From: Candidatus Zixiibacteriota bacterium
GTDB lineage: Bacteria; Zixibacteria; MSB-5A5; GN15; FEB-12
Length of the DNA: 64,000 bases
Assembly (NCBI GenBank): GCA_022571985.1
Contig: JACZWU010000003.1
Span: forward strand, 1 to 64,000
Direction of reading: 5' to 3'
Shown: one piece after another, positions 38,068 to 47,583 of the stretch
Layout: each line of letters begins with the position of its first letter
How positions within the stretch are numbered: the first letter of the stretch is position 1
Translations under genes and position numbers: made by a program
The notes under the pieces: model-generated
Database searches by the model: none
The model's input: only the letters and a program-made list of their open reading frames with translations
What the model was told of the DNA's origin: nothing

Positions 38068-39332
38068 CCGCCGCCAAGAAAAACTGGCTGAATAATCTTA
38101 TTTTCTATTTTTTTAGTCTTTTTCTTTTCACTTCTACATTTTCAATTGCCTTATCACAGATTTCTCTGGGGCTGGCTCTAATCTTTTTTTTAACCCTGAT
38201 AATTTTGACAAAGAAGAACTTTTTCGAGCCGGAACTAAAATATTTCTATTGGGCTGTGGGCGTCTACCTGCTCTGGAATGTCATAGCTGCGCTGGCCGGT
38301 GGAACTCCTCTGAAATCTCTACTTATGTTAAAAGAAGAATGGCTGTTTTTGATAATTCCGATAACCCTTCATCTTATGCGTCAAAAGTTTTACCGCAGCG
38401 CCCTGATGATGATGCTCTCTGCCGCTATGATTCTCGTTTCTATCTATGCCATAGTACAGCACTATACCGGCTGGCACTGGTTTCGGTCGTGGGCGCCTCC
38501 CGTTGCCTCGGACCAGACTTATTACGCCTCCGGCGGTTTTCACCATTACCTGACCTTCGGCAACTACTTTGCACTGGCTGCTACTTTTCTTTTAGCCTAT
38601 GCGCTGCTTCAAAAAGAAATAGTTACCAGAAAATTAAATATGCTGTTTCTTTCTGCTGCCTTTTTGGGGCTGGTTTCGGTCGTCTTTTCTTACTCGCGGA
38701 TGGCAGTAGCGGCGCTGCCTCTGCCGGTCCTGTTCATTGCTTATCTGAAAGGACGCCGATGGCTCTTTAGCGCCATTGTTCTGGTTTTAATAATTGCCGC
38801 CTCTGCATTAGTGGGTATGGGTGAGCTGTCGTTTAAGTTTACAGACGGACTATTAAAAGATATTTCAAAATCTAATCAATCGTCCAGACTGTTCATCTGG
38901 GAAAAGACCTTCGATTTGATTAAAGACCAGCCTCTCTTTGGTGTCGGCCATGGCAATTTCGAAACTGCCTACGCTCAGCTGCTCGACTCTTCCAGGGGAG
39001 AAACAATTAACAGACCCCACGCTCATAACGACGTCATTGACAAGGCTGCCGTCACCGGCATCCCCGGAGCTATTGCATATTTGCTGATCTGGGTAGTTCT
39101 CTTCTGGTATTTGCACCGGGGCTGGCACAACAGCCAGCTTGGCAGAAGCAAAAGAATATATTGCGCGGCTGCGGCGGTCGGCTCAATCGCTTTTTTTATG
39201 ACATCGCTTTCTGAAGCTACTTTTTCAGATGAAGAGGTCAGACAGCTGTTGATGTTTGTCTGGGCAGCCGGTCTGTACCCGCTGGTAGCAGATAAATCCG
39301 CTCCTCGGCTGCCAACGCAGGAAACTTCTTGA
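38064..39332 (+). CDS. O-antigen ligase-like integral membrane protein (WaaL family)
   Basis: 422 residues with about 10-12 predicted membrane helices and a periplasmic loop ending RPHAHNDVIDKAAVTGIPGA, the conserved His-containing signature of O-antigen ligases and polymerases (Wzy_C). The catalytic Arg/His pair cannot be fixed by eye. It overlaps gmhA by four bases, supporting an LPS context. Confidence 0.85.
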   Translation: MTAAKKNWLNNLIFYFFSLFLFTSTFSIALSQISLGLALIFFLTLIILTKKNFFEPELKYFYWAVGVYLLWNVIAALAGGTPLKSLLMLKEEWLFLIIPITLHLMRQKFYRSALMMMLSAAMILVSIYAIVQHYTGWHWFRSWAPPVASDQTYYASGGFHHYLTFGNYFALAATFLLAYALLQKEIVTRKLNMLFLSAAFLGLVSVVFSYSRMAVAALPLPVLFIAYLKGRRWLFSAIVLVLIIAASALVGMGELSFKFTDGLLKDISKSNQSSRLFIWEKTFDLIKDQPLFGVGHGNFETAYAQLLDSSRGETINRPHAHNDVIDKAAVTGIPGAIAYLLIWVVLFWYLHRGWHNSQLGRSKRIYCAAAAVGSIAFFMTSLSEATFSDEEVRQLLMFVWAAGLYPLVADKSAPRLPTQETS

Positions 39333-39370
39333 CAATTCATTGATATAAAGCTTTATAGACTAAAGTAATT

Positions 39371-39625
39371 ATGGCAGCAAAACAAAAAATGAAACGGGAC
39401 GACAACTCCGAAGAGTTTAAATGGCCTTTTGGAAAACGTAATTATATGTTTTTTGGAGCGGCCATGCTCTCAATTATTGTTGGCTATATTGCGCTTGGTC
39501 AGGGTTCTATAACTCTGGCGCCGATTCTTTTGGTTTTGGGCTATTGTGTGTTGGTTCCGATCTCGCTTATCATCAAAGGTGACCCCGATCAGGACGAGTC
39601 AGAAATAACCGAACGAGAAAACTAA
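39371..39625 (+). CDS. Small membrane protein resembling DUF3098
   Basis: 84 residues. A charged N-terminus (WPFGKRNYMFFGA) is followed by two helices with a short turn (ILVLGYCVLVPISLII), which fits the DUF3098 pattern F.FGK.NY...LAPI...GY. The C-terminus is acidic. Function unknown. It sits between the O-antigen-ligase-like gene and a convergent gene. Confidence 0.65.
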   Translation: MAAKQKMKRDDNSEEFKWPFGKRNYMFFGAAMLSIIVGYIALGQGSITLAPILLVLGYCVLVPISLIIKGDPDQDESEITEREN

Positions 39626-39655
39626 TCAGTCAGCTTTGTTTTCTAATTTTAGAAT

Positions 39656-42166
39656 CTAATTATTCCTGAAATTTTCAACTCTGTTTTTGTACTGTTTGAT
39701 AAGGGCTGAAGTTTCGTCGTCTGAGGTGGTTTCGGCGATAATATTAAACGAGGCCTTGTAGCGGTCGGGGGTAACCAGCACCCAGCCGCCATTTTCAAAA
39801 ATGCGAACGCCGTCTATGAGCTGATGTTTTTTGTCTTTGGCCTCTGTAATGAGTTTTCTTAACACCCTGCCCTTGCTGGACCAGGGACAAGGCACAGCAG
39901 CAGTCTGACTTTTGTAAATATCCAGCTTCTGGCGCAGAGCCGCTAATGTTTCACCCGATTCTGCCAGCATTTCCAGTATTTTAATAACTGACAAAATTGC
40001 ATCAGAGGCTTTCTGGAAACCGGGGAAAATAAAGCCGCCAATAGTGCCGCCCACGAAAGAAACTTCACCTTTGCGGAATATCTCCATCATAGCCAGATGT
40101 GTGCTCGGAACGCGGATAACTTCAACATTATGTTCAGCTGCAATCTTTTCAACTCCCATGGAAGCGTTGACCGGCACAGCTATTTTTTTCACTTGATGAA
40201 GTTTCAAAAACAGCTCAGTAACTATTAATAGCAAGAGCTGGTCGTCTATCGGCAGACCGTCACCGTCGACTACTTTTATTTTTTCAGCCGCGGGATTTAT
40301 TACAAATCCGATATCGGCATTTAAAGATTTTACGATTGAAGAAACTTGTGCCGTCGAAGCCAGAAACGACATCTCGGCGCCTCCCGCAAGTTCCCGACTG
40401 GGATTAAGCGAGGCGTTCAGTTCGACTGCCGAGACTCCCAGCTCAGAAAATATTGCCGGGAAAATCTGAGTTGAGGCGCCGTTAGAATGATCTATGACAA
40501 TTTTGACTCCGGCTTTTTTGATAACATCTTTTTTTATGTGTGACATAAATTCGCGGCGGTAATCTTCGAGCAAGAATTTGGGTCTGTTCAGACGGCCGAT
40601 TTTATCAAGCGTGACGCGCTGATAATCTTCGCCTATGTACAGCCTTTCTACTTTCTTTAATTTCGATGCCGGCATATCCAGTCCGTCGCCGTCAAAAAAT
40701 ATAATATCTATCAGCCGGTAGTCGAGCGGGTTGTGCCGGAAATAAATGCCGGCCGAGTAACTGCCGTTGTGCAGACAATAACGCACCACCGGAATGGGCA
40801 GCATTTCTAAATCATCGGCGGTTACTCCGGCTGCCAGGATTCCGGAGAGCATGCCTCTTTTTAAGAGACGCGAAGCATCCGAGGCATCACGGCTGGTTAC
40901 CAGCGAACTGCCTTCACCTAAAAACGCCCCAAAAGCAGAGCCTATTTTGACTGCCATCTCCGGAGTGATTTCAGTCAGGGCCAGACCGGTAATTTTGGAA
41001 TCCGTAAAAAGCTCCCGGTTCCATTTTTCTCCCCAGACCATTGAACTTGAAACAACAGCGCCATCATCGACACTTTTACCCGGCCAGATTTTGCAGTTGG
41101 CTTTGACCGTGGCCGAATCTCCAATGGTGCATTCGTCGGAGACGACTACGTTGTCTAAGAGCTGTACATTTTGGCCGAGTTTGGAGTTGCTGCAGACTAT
41201 CGCTTCGGTCATCGATGTTTTTGCGCCGATTTTTGTATTTTCCCAGATGATACTTTTTTTGATAAGTGCCTCTGCACCAATTTCTGAATTGGCACCGATT
41301 ACACAGTTTTCCAATCTGGCTGATTCCGATATTTGAACACCTTTGGCTATGAACACTTTTCCTTTGATAAAAATCTTCTCAGGAAGAATTGCCGATTTGT
41401 CGTAAAAAAGAATTCCATTTTCATATTTCTTGCTCTTATAAGAGGAAATCTCTGCCGGGGGCTTGTCATCAAACAGGTCATAGTGCACCTGACGGTATTC
41501 GTCGATATTGCCGACATCGCGCCAGTAGCCATCTGAAATGCGGCCGTACAGTTTCATTTTATTTGAGAGCATTTTAGGATAAAGGTCCTGCGAAAAATCA
41601 AAATTGGTTCTTTTCGGAATCATATTTATTACGGCTGGTTCCAGAATATAGATGCCGGTATTAATAGTATCAGAAAAAGCCTCGCTCCAGGTAGGCTTCT
41701 CCAGAAATCTGACAATCCTGTCGTCTTCATCTGTGATGACAATGCCATAAGCCAGCGGATTATCAAGGCGGGTCAGAAGAATAGTCGCCTCCGCCTTTTT
41801 GTCCTGGTGCCACTTTATCGCCTGGCCTAAATCAAAGTTTGTTATCAAATCTCCGGATATTACTATGACCGGTTCGCTAGTGTCCTCCAGCGCAAAGGCT
41901 ACGGCTCCGGCGGTGCCATAATCTTCTTCAGGTTTAATGTATGACATATTGACGCCAAATTTGCTGCCATCTCCGAAATGTTCTTTAATGGCGTCTGACT
42001 GGAAATAAAGCAGCGCGGTAATATCGGTCAAGCCATGCCTGGCCAGCAGTGAAACCACATGTTCCATCATTGGTCTATTTAAAACTGGCACCATCGGCTT
42101 CGGCCTGTTAATTGTGAGCGGCCTGAGTCTGGTTCCAAAACCTCCGGCCATGACAATCGCTTTCAT
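39656..42166 (-). CDS. Sugar-1-phosphate nucleotidyltransferase fused to a degenerate phosphomutase domain
   Basis: 836 residues. Residues 1-235 are an NTP-transferase: MAGGFGTRLRPLT, KPMVPVLNRPMMEHV, FLEKPTWSEAFSDTINTG. Residues about 255-370 are left-handed beta-helix hexapeptides (IGANSEIG, IGAKTSM). Residues about 380-836 have the alpha-D-phosphohexomutase layout, but the catalytic SHNP serine is replaced (FRHNP) and the metal loop DGDGDR is degenerate (DGDGLPI). Similar fusions in Actinobacteria also lack the serine. The likely role is GDP-mannose or related nucleotide-sugar supply for glycans; the substrate is not fixed. The start overlaps the HAD phosphatase end by four bases. Confidence 0.85.
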   Translation of the reverse strand: MKAIVMAGGFGTRLRPLTINRPKPMVPVLNRPMMEHVVSLLARHGLTDITALLYFQSDAIKEHFGDGSKFGVNMSYIKPEEDYGTAGAVAFALEDTSEPVIVISGDLITNFDLGQAIKWHQDKKAEATILLTRLDNPLAYGIVITDEDDRIVRFLEKPTWSEAFSDTINTGIYILEPAVINMIPKRTNFDFSQDLYPKMLSNKMKLYGRISDGYWRDVGNIDEYRQVHYDLFDDKPPAEISSYKSKKYENGILFYDKSAILPEKIFIKGKVFIAKGVQISESARLENCVIGANSEIGAEALIKKSIIWENTKIGAKTSMTEAIVCSNSKLGQNVQLLDNVVVSDECTIGDSATVKANCKIWPGKSVDDGAVVSSSMVWGEKWNRELFTDSKITGLALTEITPEMAVKIGSAFGAFLGEGSSLVTSRDASDASRLLKRGMLSGILAAGVTADDLEMLPIPVVRYCLHNGSYSAGIYFRHNPLDYRLIDIIFFDGDGLDMPASKLKKVERLYIGEDYQRVTLDKIGRLNRPKFLLEDYRREFMSHIKKDVIKKAGVKIVIDHSNGASTQIFPAIFSELGVSAVELNASLNPSRELAGGAEMSFLASTAQVSSIVKSLNADIGFVINPAAEKIKVVDGDGLPIDDQLLLLIVTELFLKLHQVKKIAVPVNASMGVEKIAAEHNVEVIRVPSTHLAMMEIFRKGEVSFVGGTIGGFIFPGFQKASDAILSVIKILEMLAESGETLAALRQKLDIYKSQTAAVPCPWSSKGRVLRKLITEAKDKKHQLIDGVRIFENGGWVLVTPDRYKASFNIIAETTSDDETSALIKQYKNRVENFRNN

Positions 42167-42843
42167 TTCTGGCTTTGTCCCTTCATATATCCTAAGTCGA
42201 CCAATTTCGATTTGACATCATTAAAATCATTATAATCCAGATACTCAATACTATTGTCACTGCAATATTTTTTAAGGTCTTTTTTGGCAAAGAGGACATC
42301 GGCTGCTCTGGCAGCGCAGACATCGGAATAGCCGTCCCCTACAAAGACAATATCGAATTCACCCGGGTGCTGTTTTTTTAAGTCTTCCAGCCGTTCTTCT
42401 TTACAGCTGCCGCAACTCTGGCAGCGACGATTGTCATAAGGAAATATGATAGACACTCCGCCGTTTTCAAATATCGCCTTATTGCTGATAGCTTTAATTC
42501 CGGCCAGATCATATTTATCTAATAGAAACTTTATGTAAAAATCCAGTCCGTCTGAAATAATAGTCAAGGAGATTTTCTGCTGCCGGCAGGTTTCGACAAA
42601 CTTCGGAAAAGCGATGTCCAGTTTGAAATCTTCGAGAAATTCTAACGCCTGCTCTTTACTGGTTTTTACCAGAGCAGCTTCACGAATCAGGCATTCGCGA
42701 GTCGACATCTCTCCCGATTTCCAGGCAGGCAGCAGTTCATCGTTTTTGCCACCTGAAAAGTGATGAAAAAAACTGTAGCCAACATCGCGCTCTGAAATCG
42801 TACCGTCAAAATCTACCGCTATCAGACATTTTTTTTCTCTCAT
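42163..42843 (-). CDS. HAD-IB family phosphatase (MtnX/SerB-like)
   Basis: 226 residues. Motif I is DFDGTISERD (catalytic Asp pair), motif II sits around TIISDG, and motif IV is VGDGYSDVCAAR. A CQSCGSCK cluster near residue 140 is a possible metal or redox site. Such enzymes are phosphoserine, phosphosugar or thioribulose-type phosphatases; the neighbours suggest a sugar phosphate, but this is inference. It overlaps genes on both sides by four bases. Confidence 0.85.
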   Translation of the reverse strand: MREKKCLIAVDFDGTISERDVGYSFFHHFSGGKNDELLPAWKSGEMSTRECLIREAALVKTSKEQALEFLEDFKLDIAFPKFVETCRQQKISLTIISDGLDFYIKFLLDKYDLAGIKAISNKAIFENGGVSIIFPYDNRRCQSCGSCKEERLEDLKKQHPGEFDIVFVGDGYSDVCAARAADVLFAKKDLKKYCSDNSIEYLDYNDFNDVKSKLVDLGYMKGQSQK

Positions 42844-43130
42844 GATAGACTCACCCCCAGATAAATGGCGACAGCAAGAATCATCATAAAGGCATAGCTC
42901 CAGATCATAAAAGTTTTGTTACCGGTGCTCTTAAACTGCAGAGCGAAAACTACCAGTCTGCCTACGGTCAATATCATAAACGATATCACACACCAAAGGC
43001 TTATTTTTTGTGCAATAGGATATTCCAGATAAAGCAGTGCGGATATTGTTAGACTCAGAGCCAGCGCCAGATACCAGAAAGACAATTGATACTTATGCAG
43101 CCAGTCATTTTTTTGCAGCCTGTCCATCAT
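42840..43130 (-). CDS. Small three-helix membrane protein
   Basis: 96 residues with three hydrophobic helices (LSFWYLALALSLTISALLYL; IWSYAFMMILAVAIYLG; an additional central one) and basic, polar termini. No family recognised. It overlaps the TauE permease gene by four bases and the HAD gene by four, so it is part of the same operon. Confidence 0.7.
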   Translation of the reverse strand: MMDRLQKNDWLHKYQLSFWYLALALSLTISALLYLEYPIAQKISLWCVISFMILTVGRLVVFALQFKSTGNKTFMIWSYAFMMILAVAIYLGVSLS

Positions 43131-43891
43131 AATAATGACTCCAATGCGCTGCTTAATAACTTGTAGGCAGTAAACAGCATCACAATCAGAAATACAATCT
43201 TAACCGCCAGCGGTTTGGCCAGTGTGCCCAGTTTGCCGCCAATCATGCCACCAATGACCACGCCCAATATAACCGGCATGGCAGCAGCGGCGTCCAGTCG
43301 TCCCAAGCCAAGATAAACAGCCGTGGCTGCGGTAGCAGAAAAACCTATGACCATGGCCGAAGTTCCTCTGGCTACTTTCAGATCTTTACCAAACAGAAGA
43401 TAAAGCGCCGGAATAAAAAAGATACCGCCGCCGACACCCAGAGTGGCCGCTACTGTACCGGTAAAAAGTGCAACCGTTGCTGCCATAAAATAGTAGAAAG
43501 TCTTATTGTCAGCATGCCATTTATGCTCAGATTCATTTTTTTTCTTAAAAAGCATAAGAGCCGCATAAACTACTAAGACTGAGAAAATCAACTGAATTAT
43601 ATTCGAAGGTATATAGGCACTCAGCATACTGCCGGCCACACCGCCAATCGTCATGAAAACTCCCAGGACAACAGCGAGTTCATTGTCTATCAGATTTTTT
43701 TTCAAGTACGGCGTAGATGCGGACATTGAGCCCACTATAATCGCGGCCATAGAAATTGGCGCGGCATCTTTTATATCCATGCCCAGAACAATGGCCATGA
43801 AAGGCACCATTATAATACCGCCGCCAAGCCCCAGATAACCGCCGATTAGGCCTCCGGTTAAGCCACAGCTAATGTATAAAATTACTTCCAG
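43127..43891 (-). CDS. TauE/SafE-type sulfite/anion permease, likely CTG start
   Basis: 254 residues from CTG 43891, with 6-7 membrane helices. The N-terminus then reads (M)EVILYISCGLTGGLIGGYL followed by GLGGGIIMVPFMA, the family signature for helix 1 with GxGGG. The first canonical ATG (43810) would remove helix 1. No ATG, GTG or TTG lies between the in-frame stop and 43810. AAAAAGGA lies about seven bases upstream of the CTG. The start overlaps the upstream peptidase gene by 23 bases. Likely substrates are organosulfonates or sulfite. Confidence 0.82.
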   Translation of the reverse strand: MEVILYISCGLTGGLIGGYLGLGGGIIMVPFMAIVLGMDIKDAAPISMAAIIVGSMSASTPYLKKNLIDNELAVVLGVFMTIGGVAGSMLSAYIPSNIIQLIFSVLVVYAALMLFKKKNESEHKWHADNKTFYYFMAATVALFTGTVAATLGVGGGIFFIPALYLLFGKDLKVARGTSAMVIGFSATAATAVYLGLGRLDAAAAMPVILGVVIGGMIGGKLGTLAKPLAVKIVFLIVMLFTAYKLLSSALESLL

Positions 43892-45455
43892 TTTTAGTTC
43901 CTTTTTTTAAGGCCCGAATAGCAATCTGAATCGGTTCGTATTCGGCAGCAAAGGCATCTTTGTAAGAACGGTAAGCGCCAAATTTTCTCTCTAGCGCCAG
44001 CTGTCTCAGACGGAGCCAGATAAAATCTGCAAATTTTTTGAAGTATAATTTATCTGCCTGCCGCGAATTTTCTGTAAGGATAGCTGCCACTTTTTTTATG
44101 TTTTTCGTCTCTGCCTGGAACTCCAGGTATTTTGCAATTTTTGTTGTCTCAGATTCAAATTGAAAATTGTCGGCCAGGGCAAATTCTTTGAGCCTGGCGA
44201 CCCACAAGTCACGAGTTTCCGATGTATTATTTGCACCAATTATTTCATCCTGAAATTCGTGAGCAAATCGAAAAAGAGCCAGCGAGCTCTCCAGTTCATT
44301 ATAAAAGGCATTCGTTTCTATATACTCAATATACAAGTCGGGAATGATGCCACCGTCACTTTCAGCATTTGCTTTATTGGGAGAATTTATGAATTTTCTC
44401 CCCTCAAAATAGTAACGCGAGATGGTCAGTCTGAGGCCGTCTCCGTCCGGCAATCTGAAATATCCCTGCACCAGACCTTTGCCAAAAGTAGTATCGCCTA
44501 CTATCAGTGCTTTACCTGAATACTTAAGAGCTCCGGCGACTATCTCCGATGAAGAGGCCGAGTTGCTATTGACCAAAATAGCCAGCGGCAATTCGGGCAG
44601 GTCTATTTCATTTTTGGCATAATACTCTTCGCTTTCCCAGCGAGACCTGCCAAACGAGCCGACAATAAATTGATTTTTCTCAAAAAACAGATCTACTGTT
44701 CTTCTGGCTTCTTCAAAAAGGCCACCGGGATTATCACGCAGGTCGAGAATCAGTCCCTTGACAGCTTGAGGATTGATTAATATCAGAGAATCAAGAGCGG
44801 CTTTTAAGTCAGCTGTGGCACCGGCATCAAAATCCAAAAGCCTGATGTATACAAAACTGTCAGGCGTAATACCGGCGTATGGCACATGAAGAAAATCTAT
44901 TCTTTTTCTTTCTATCTCAAGCTGCAAAGTGTCGCCGGTGGCAGGTCTTAGAACTGTGGCAGTTATAGCAGTGCCTTCTTCACCTTTTACTATTTTTATC
45001 GACTCGTCAGAAGGCAAGCCGTCAAGGCTGATTGAATCAACTTTTGTAATAATATCACCGGCTAAAATACCAGCGACCGCCGCCGGACCATTTTCTCGTA
45101 CTGAGATGATGAGCAGACCTCTTTTTTCGGCTGTTACCGAAACTCCTATGCCATGATAGCCGCCGCTCAATTCATCTACAAACCGGTCCAGTTGCTCTTT
45201 ATTTATATAACTGGAAAACGGATCGAGCTGCTCGAAGATTGCCTGGCGGGCCGAAAGCATAGCGCTCTGCCAGTTGATGGTATCGGGGTAAACGTCGCGA
45301 ATAATTCTGGCGGCCCTGAACAAACTCTGCGAATATCTCACGGCCGGGTCAGAGATTACAATAACAGCCATCCCTCCGGTGATAGAAATCGTAAGAGCCA
45401 AAAATAGAATGGTCAGAATAAGTGATTTTTTGTCATAAAACGGATTCTTACTCAT
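43869..45455 (-). CDS. C-terminal-processing S41 protease with PDZ domain
   Basis: 528 residues. An N-terminal signal anchor (about 12-36, ILFLALTISITGGMAVIVI) is followed by a PDZ domain (about 85-165, GIGVSV...SVRENGPAAVAGILAGD), then the S41 core: LILDLRDNPGGL, NSNSASSSEIVAGAL (Ser nucleophile) and GDTTFGKGLVQ (Lys general base). A C-terminal helical tail follows. CtpA-type enzymes trim periplasmic proteins and lipoproteins. It overlaps tmk by four bases and the TauE gene by 23. Confidence 0.93.
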   Translation of the reverse strand: MSKNPFYDKKSLILTILFLALTISITGGMAVIVISDPAVRYSQSLFRAARIIRDVYPDTINWQSAMLSARQAIFEQLDPFSSYINKEQLDRFVDELSGGYHGIGVSVTAEKRGLLIISVRENGPAAVAGILAGDIITKVDSISLDGLPSDESIKIVKGEEGTAITATVLRPATGDTLQLEIERKRIDFLHVPYAGITPDSFVYIRLLDFDAGATADLKAALDSLILINPQAVKGLILDLRDNPGGLFEEARRTVDLFFEKNQFIVGSFGRSRWESEEYYAKNEIDLPELPLAILVNSNSASSSEIVAGALKYSGKALIVGDTTFGKGLVQGYFRLPDGDGLRLTISRYYFEGRKFINSPNKANAESDGGIIPDLYIEYIETNAFYNELESSLALFRFAHEFQDEIIGANNTSETRDLWVARLKEFALADNFQFESETTKIAKYLEFQAETKNIKKVAAILTENSRQADKLYFKKFADFIWLRLRQLALERKFGAYRSYKDAFAAEYEPIQIAIRALKKGTKTGSNFIH

Positions 45456-46102
45456 GTCAGCTTTAGTTTTCTTTTTAGGATTGCTTTGACCTGCTCAAAA
45501 ATCATATCAGGTAAAGGAGAGCTGTCTATTAGTTTGACCCGGCGCTTTTCATCTGTCGCAATCTTTTGAAAGCCTCTTCTCACTCGCTTGTGAAAAGCCA
45601 GCGACTGTGACTCTAACCTGTCGGGGTTTTTGCCGCGCCTTTTTGCGGCGGTTTTCAAATCAACATCAAAGACAAATGTCAAATCCGGTACGATGTTTCC
45701 GGTGGCTATTTTGTGCAGAGATTTGACCATCTTAATGTCAAGTTTGCGACCATAGCCCTGATAAGCGGTAGTACTGTCGTAAAACCGGTCACAAAGAACT
45801 ACCGCGCCATTGGCTAAAAGAGGTCTGATCTTTAAAGCGGTTAATTCTGAACGGGCAGCCTCATATAATAGCAATTCCGTCAGATCCGGGATAGCCAACT
45901 TTTTATCTAATAGAATCTTCCGGAGCTTTTCAGCCACGGGTGTTGAGCCTGGCTCGCGCAGCAAGATAACTTCTTTTTTTAATTTCTTGAGATAGTTAAG
46001 AACTTTTCCGGCCTGAACTGATTTTCCGCAGCCATCAATCCCCTCAAAAGTTATCAGCCGTCCTTTATGTTTATTTTGCTTCTTCACTATATAACTTTTC
46101 AA
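45452..46102 (-). CDS. tmk: Thymidylate kinase
   Basis: 216 residues. The N-terminal FEGIDGCGKSVQ is the Walker A of dTMP kinases, followed by LLREPGSTPVAEKLR and DRFYDSTTAYQGYGR (dTMP-binding DR-Y). The LID region (RRGKNPDRLES) is present. It makes dTDP for DNA synthesis. The start is ambiguous: TTG 46102 or GTG 46087, neither with a clear ribosome site; the family usually begins near KGRLITFEG. Confidence 0.95.
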   Translation of the reverse strand: MKSYIVKKQNKHKGRLITFEGIDGCGKSVQAGKVLNYLKKLKKEVILLREPGSTPVAEKLRKILLDKKLAIPDLTELLLYEAARSELTALKIRPLLANGAVVLCDRFYDSTTAYQGYGRKLDIKMVKSLHKIATGNIVPDLTFVFDVDLKTAAKRRGKNPDRLESQSLAFHKRVRRGFQKIATDEKRRVKLIDSSPLPDMIFEQVKAILKRKLKLT

Positions 46103-46113
46103 TAAAGTTTTAT

Positions 46114-46147
46114 AAAAAACCGGCGATTACATCAATTCAATCGCCGG
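46114..46147 (-). terminator. Rho-independent terminator after ino1
   Basis: On the minus strand CCGGCGATT and AATCGCCGG form a 9-bp stem with a 10-base loop, followed by TTTTTTATAAAA. It lies 31 bases after the ino1 stop and ends just before the tmk start, so tmk should have its own promoter or arise from read-through. Confidence 0.85.
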
Positions 46148-46177
46148 TCACAATATCTAACTAAACTGTCGGGAAAT

Positions 46178-47404
46178 CTACTTTTTCTTCCTGACAATCC
46201 TTTTTGGTCTGGGGCGCCTGACAGCTTTGGCGGCCATAGCCGGAGCGGTCTTTTTGCTTACTGAGACCGCTTTGGCTGTCTTCTTTTTACGCTTGATGGC
46301 GGGAGTAGTTGTCTTAGCGGCACTCTTTTTCCAGCCATATTTGGTTATGAATTCCTCAGTCAAAATTCGGGCCTCTTCGTCGGTATACTGTACCGGCGGG
46401 GACTTTTTGAAATAGGAAGAAGGACCGTTCAGCGCTCCGGACAGTTTATTATCAAGGGCCAGCTTGCAACAGCGGACAGCGTCAATTACCACTCCGGCCG
46501 AGTTGGGGCTGTCCCAGACTTCCAGCTTTAATTCAATGTTAAGAGGTACATCTCCGAAAGTCGTCCCTTCCATACGGATATAGGCCCATTTCCGGTCTGA
46601 AAGCCAGGGCACATAATCCGAAGGGCCGATATGAATGTTATCTTTGCCCATATCGTAAGGCAGCTGGCTGGAGACGGCGTTAGTTTTGGAAATCTTCTTG
46701 GATTCCAGACGGGAGCGCTCTAACATATTTAAGAAGTCAGTATTGCCCCCAAAATTTAACTGATAGGTATGGTCGAGTCTGACGCCGCGGTCATAAAAAA
46801 GCCGTGTCAAAACCCGGTGGGCTATTGTTGAACCGACCTGCGACTTGATATCATCACCGATAATCGGCAGACCTTTTTTCTCAAAGCGTTTTTGCCAGTA
46901 TTGCTCTCTGGCAATAAAGACCGGAATGCAGTTAACAAAACCACAGCCGGCTTCAAGAATTTGTTCGACATACCACTTGGTGGCCTCTTCGGAACCAACC
47001 GGCAGATAATTTATGACAACATCAGTGCGCGTTTCTCTTAAGAGTTTGACAATATCAACCGTGTCACCGGGAGCTTTTTCTATGACTTGAGAAAGGTAAT
47101 GCCCCAGACCGTCATGGGTCATGCCGCGCATGACTTTGACGCCGGATTTTGGCACGCCTGAAAATTTGAAAGTATTGTTGGGCTTGGTGAAGATGGCCTC
47201 AGACAAATCTTTGCCGACTTTGTTTTTATCGATATCAATCGCAGCCGAAAACTCAATATCTCTAATATGATATCCACCCAGATTGACATGCATCAACCCC
47301 GGTACCAGATCATCATCTTTGACGTTCTTATAATATTCTACTCCCTGTACCAGGGACGAGGCGCAGTTGCCGACCCCGATGATAGCTACTCTGACTTTTG
47401 ACAT
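46178..47404 (-). CDS. ino1: Inositol-3-phosphate (myo-inositol-1-phosphate) synthase with basic tail
   Basis: 408 residues. The N-terminal Rossmann motif [14 protein letters not shown], the family stretch [16 protein letters not shown], and [15 protein letters not shown] are typical of the bacterial/archaeal enzyme, which converts glucose 6-phosphate to L-myo-inositol 1-phosphate with NAD+. About 45 extra residues at the C-terminus are Lys/Arg/Ala rich ([27 protein letters not shown]), a histone H1-like or nucleic-acid-binding tail not needed for catalysis. AAGGAG about nine bases upstream supports the ATG. A sigma-70 promoter lies at 47453-47481. Confidence 0.94.
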   Translation of the reverse strand: MSKVRVAIIGVGNCASSLVQGVEYYKNVKDDDLVPGLMHVNLGGYHIRDIEFSAAIDIDKNKVGKDLSEAIFTKPNNTFKFSGVPKSGVKVMRGMTHDGLGHYLSQVIEKAPGDTVDIVKLLRETRTDVVINYLPVGSEEATKWYVEQILEAGCGFVNCIPVFIAREQYWQKRFEKKGLPIIGDDIKSQVGSTIAHRVLTRLFYDRGVRLDHTYQLNFGGNTDFLNMLERSRLESKKISKTNAVSSQLPYDMGKDNIHIGPSDYVPWLSDRKWAYIRMEGTTFGDVPLNIELKLEVWDSPNSAGVVIDAVRCCKLALDNKLSGALNGPSSYFKKSPPVQYTDEEARILTEEFITKYGWKKSAAKTTTPAIKRKKKTAKAVSVSKKTAPAMAAKAVRRPRPKRIVRKKK

Positions 47405-47452
47405 ATAACATAACTCCTTTAAAAATTTCTTTTGTTACTTAGGCGAGTTTCG

Positions 47453-47481
47453 AATATATCCGAGTCTAAGAGAAATGTCAA
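47453..47481 (-). promoter_or_regulatory. Sigma-70 promoter for ino1
   Basis: On the minus strand TTGACA (47476-47481) and TATATT (47453-47458) are separated by 17 bases. The predicted start of transcription is about 40 bases upstream of the ATG. It is a near-consensus match. Confidence 0.75.
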
Positions 47482-47528
47482 TTTCTATTTGCTTTTTTCG
47501 GCTTGTTATATACCTTAAGTATATTATA

Positions 47529-47546
47529 TATGACTATATAGTCATA
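47529..47546. promoter_or_regulatory. Perfect 18-bp palindrome, probable TetR operator
   Basis: TATGACTATATAGTCATA reads the same on both strands. It overlaps a candidate -10 element (TATATG, 47527) of the TetR gene, whose -35 (TTGTTA, 47503) is 18 bases upstream, and it lies about 48 bases upstream of the ino1 -35. Length and symmetry are typical for TetR-family dimers. Confidence 0.7.
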
Positions 47547-47583
47547 AAGGCTTGAAATTTGACGAATATGAAGATATACAATA

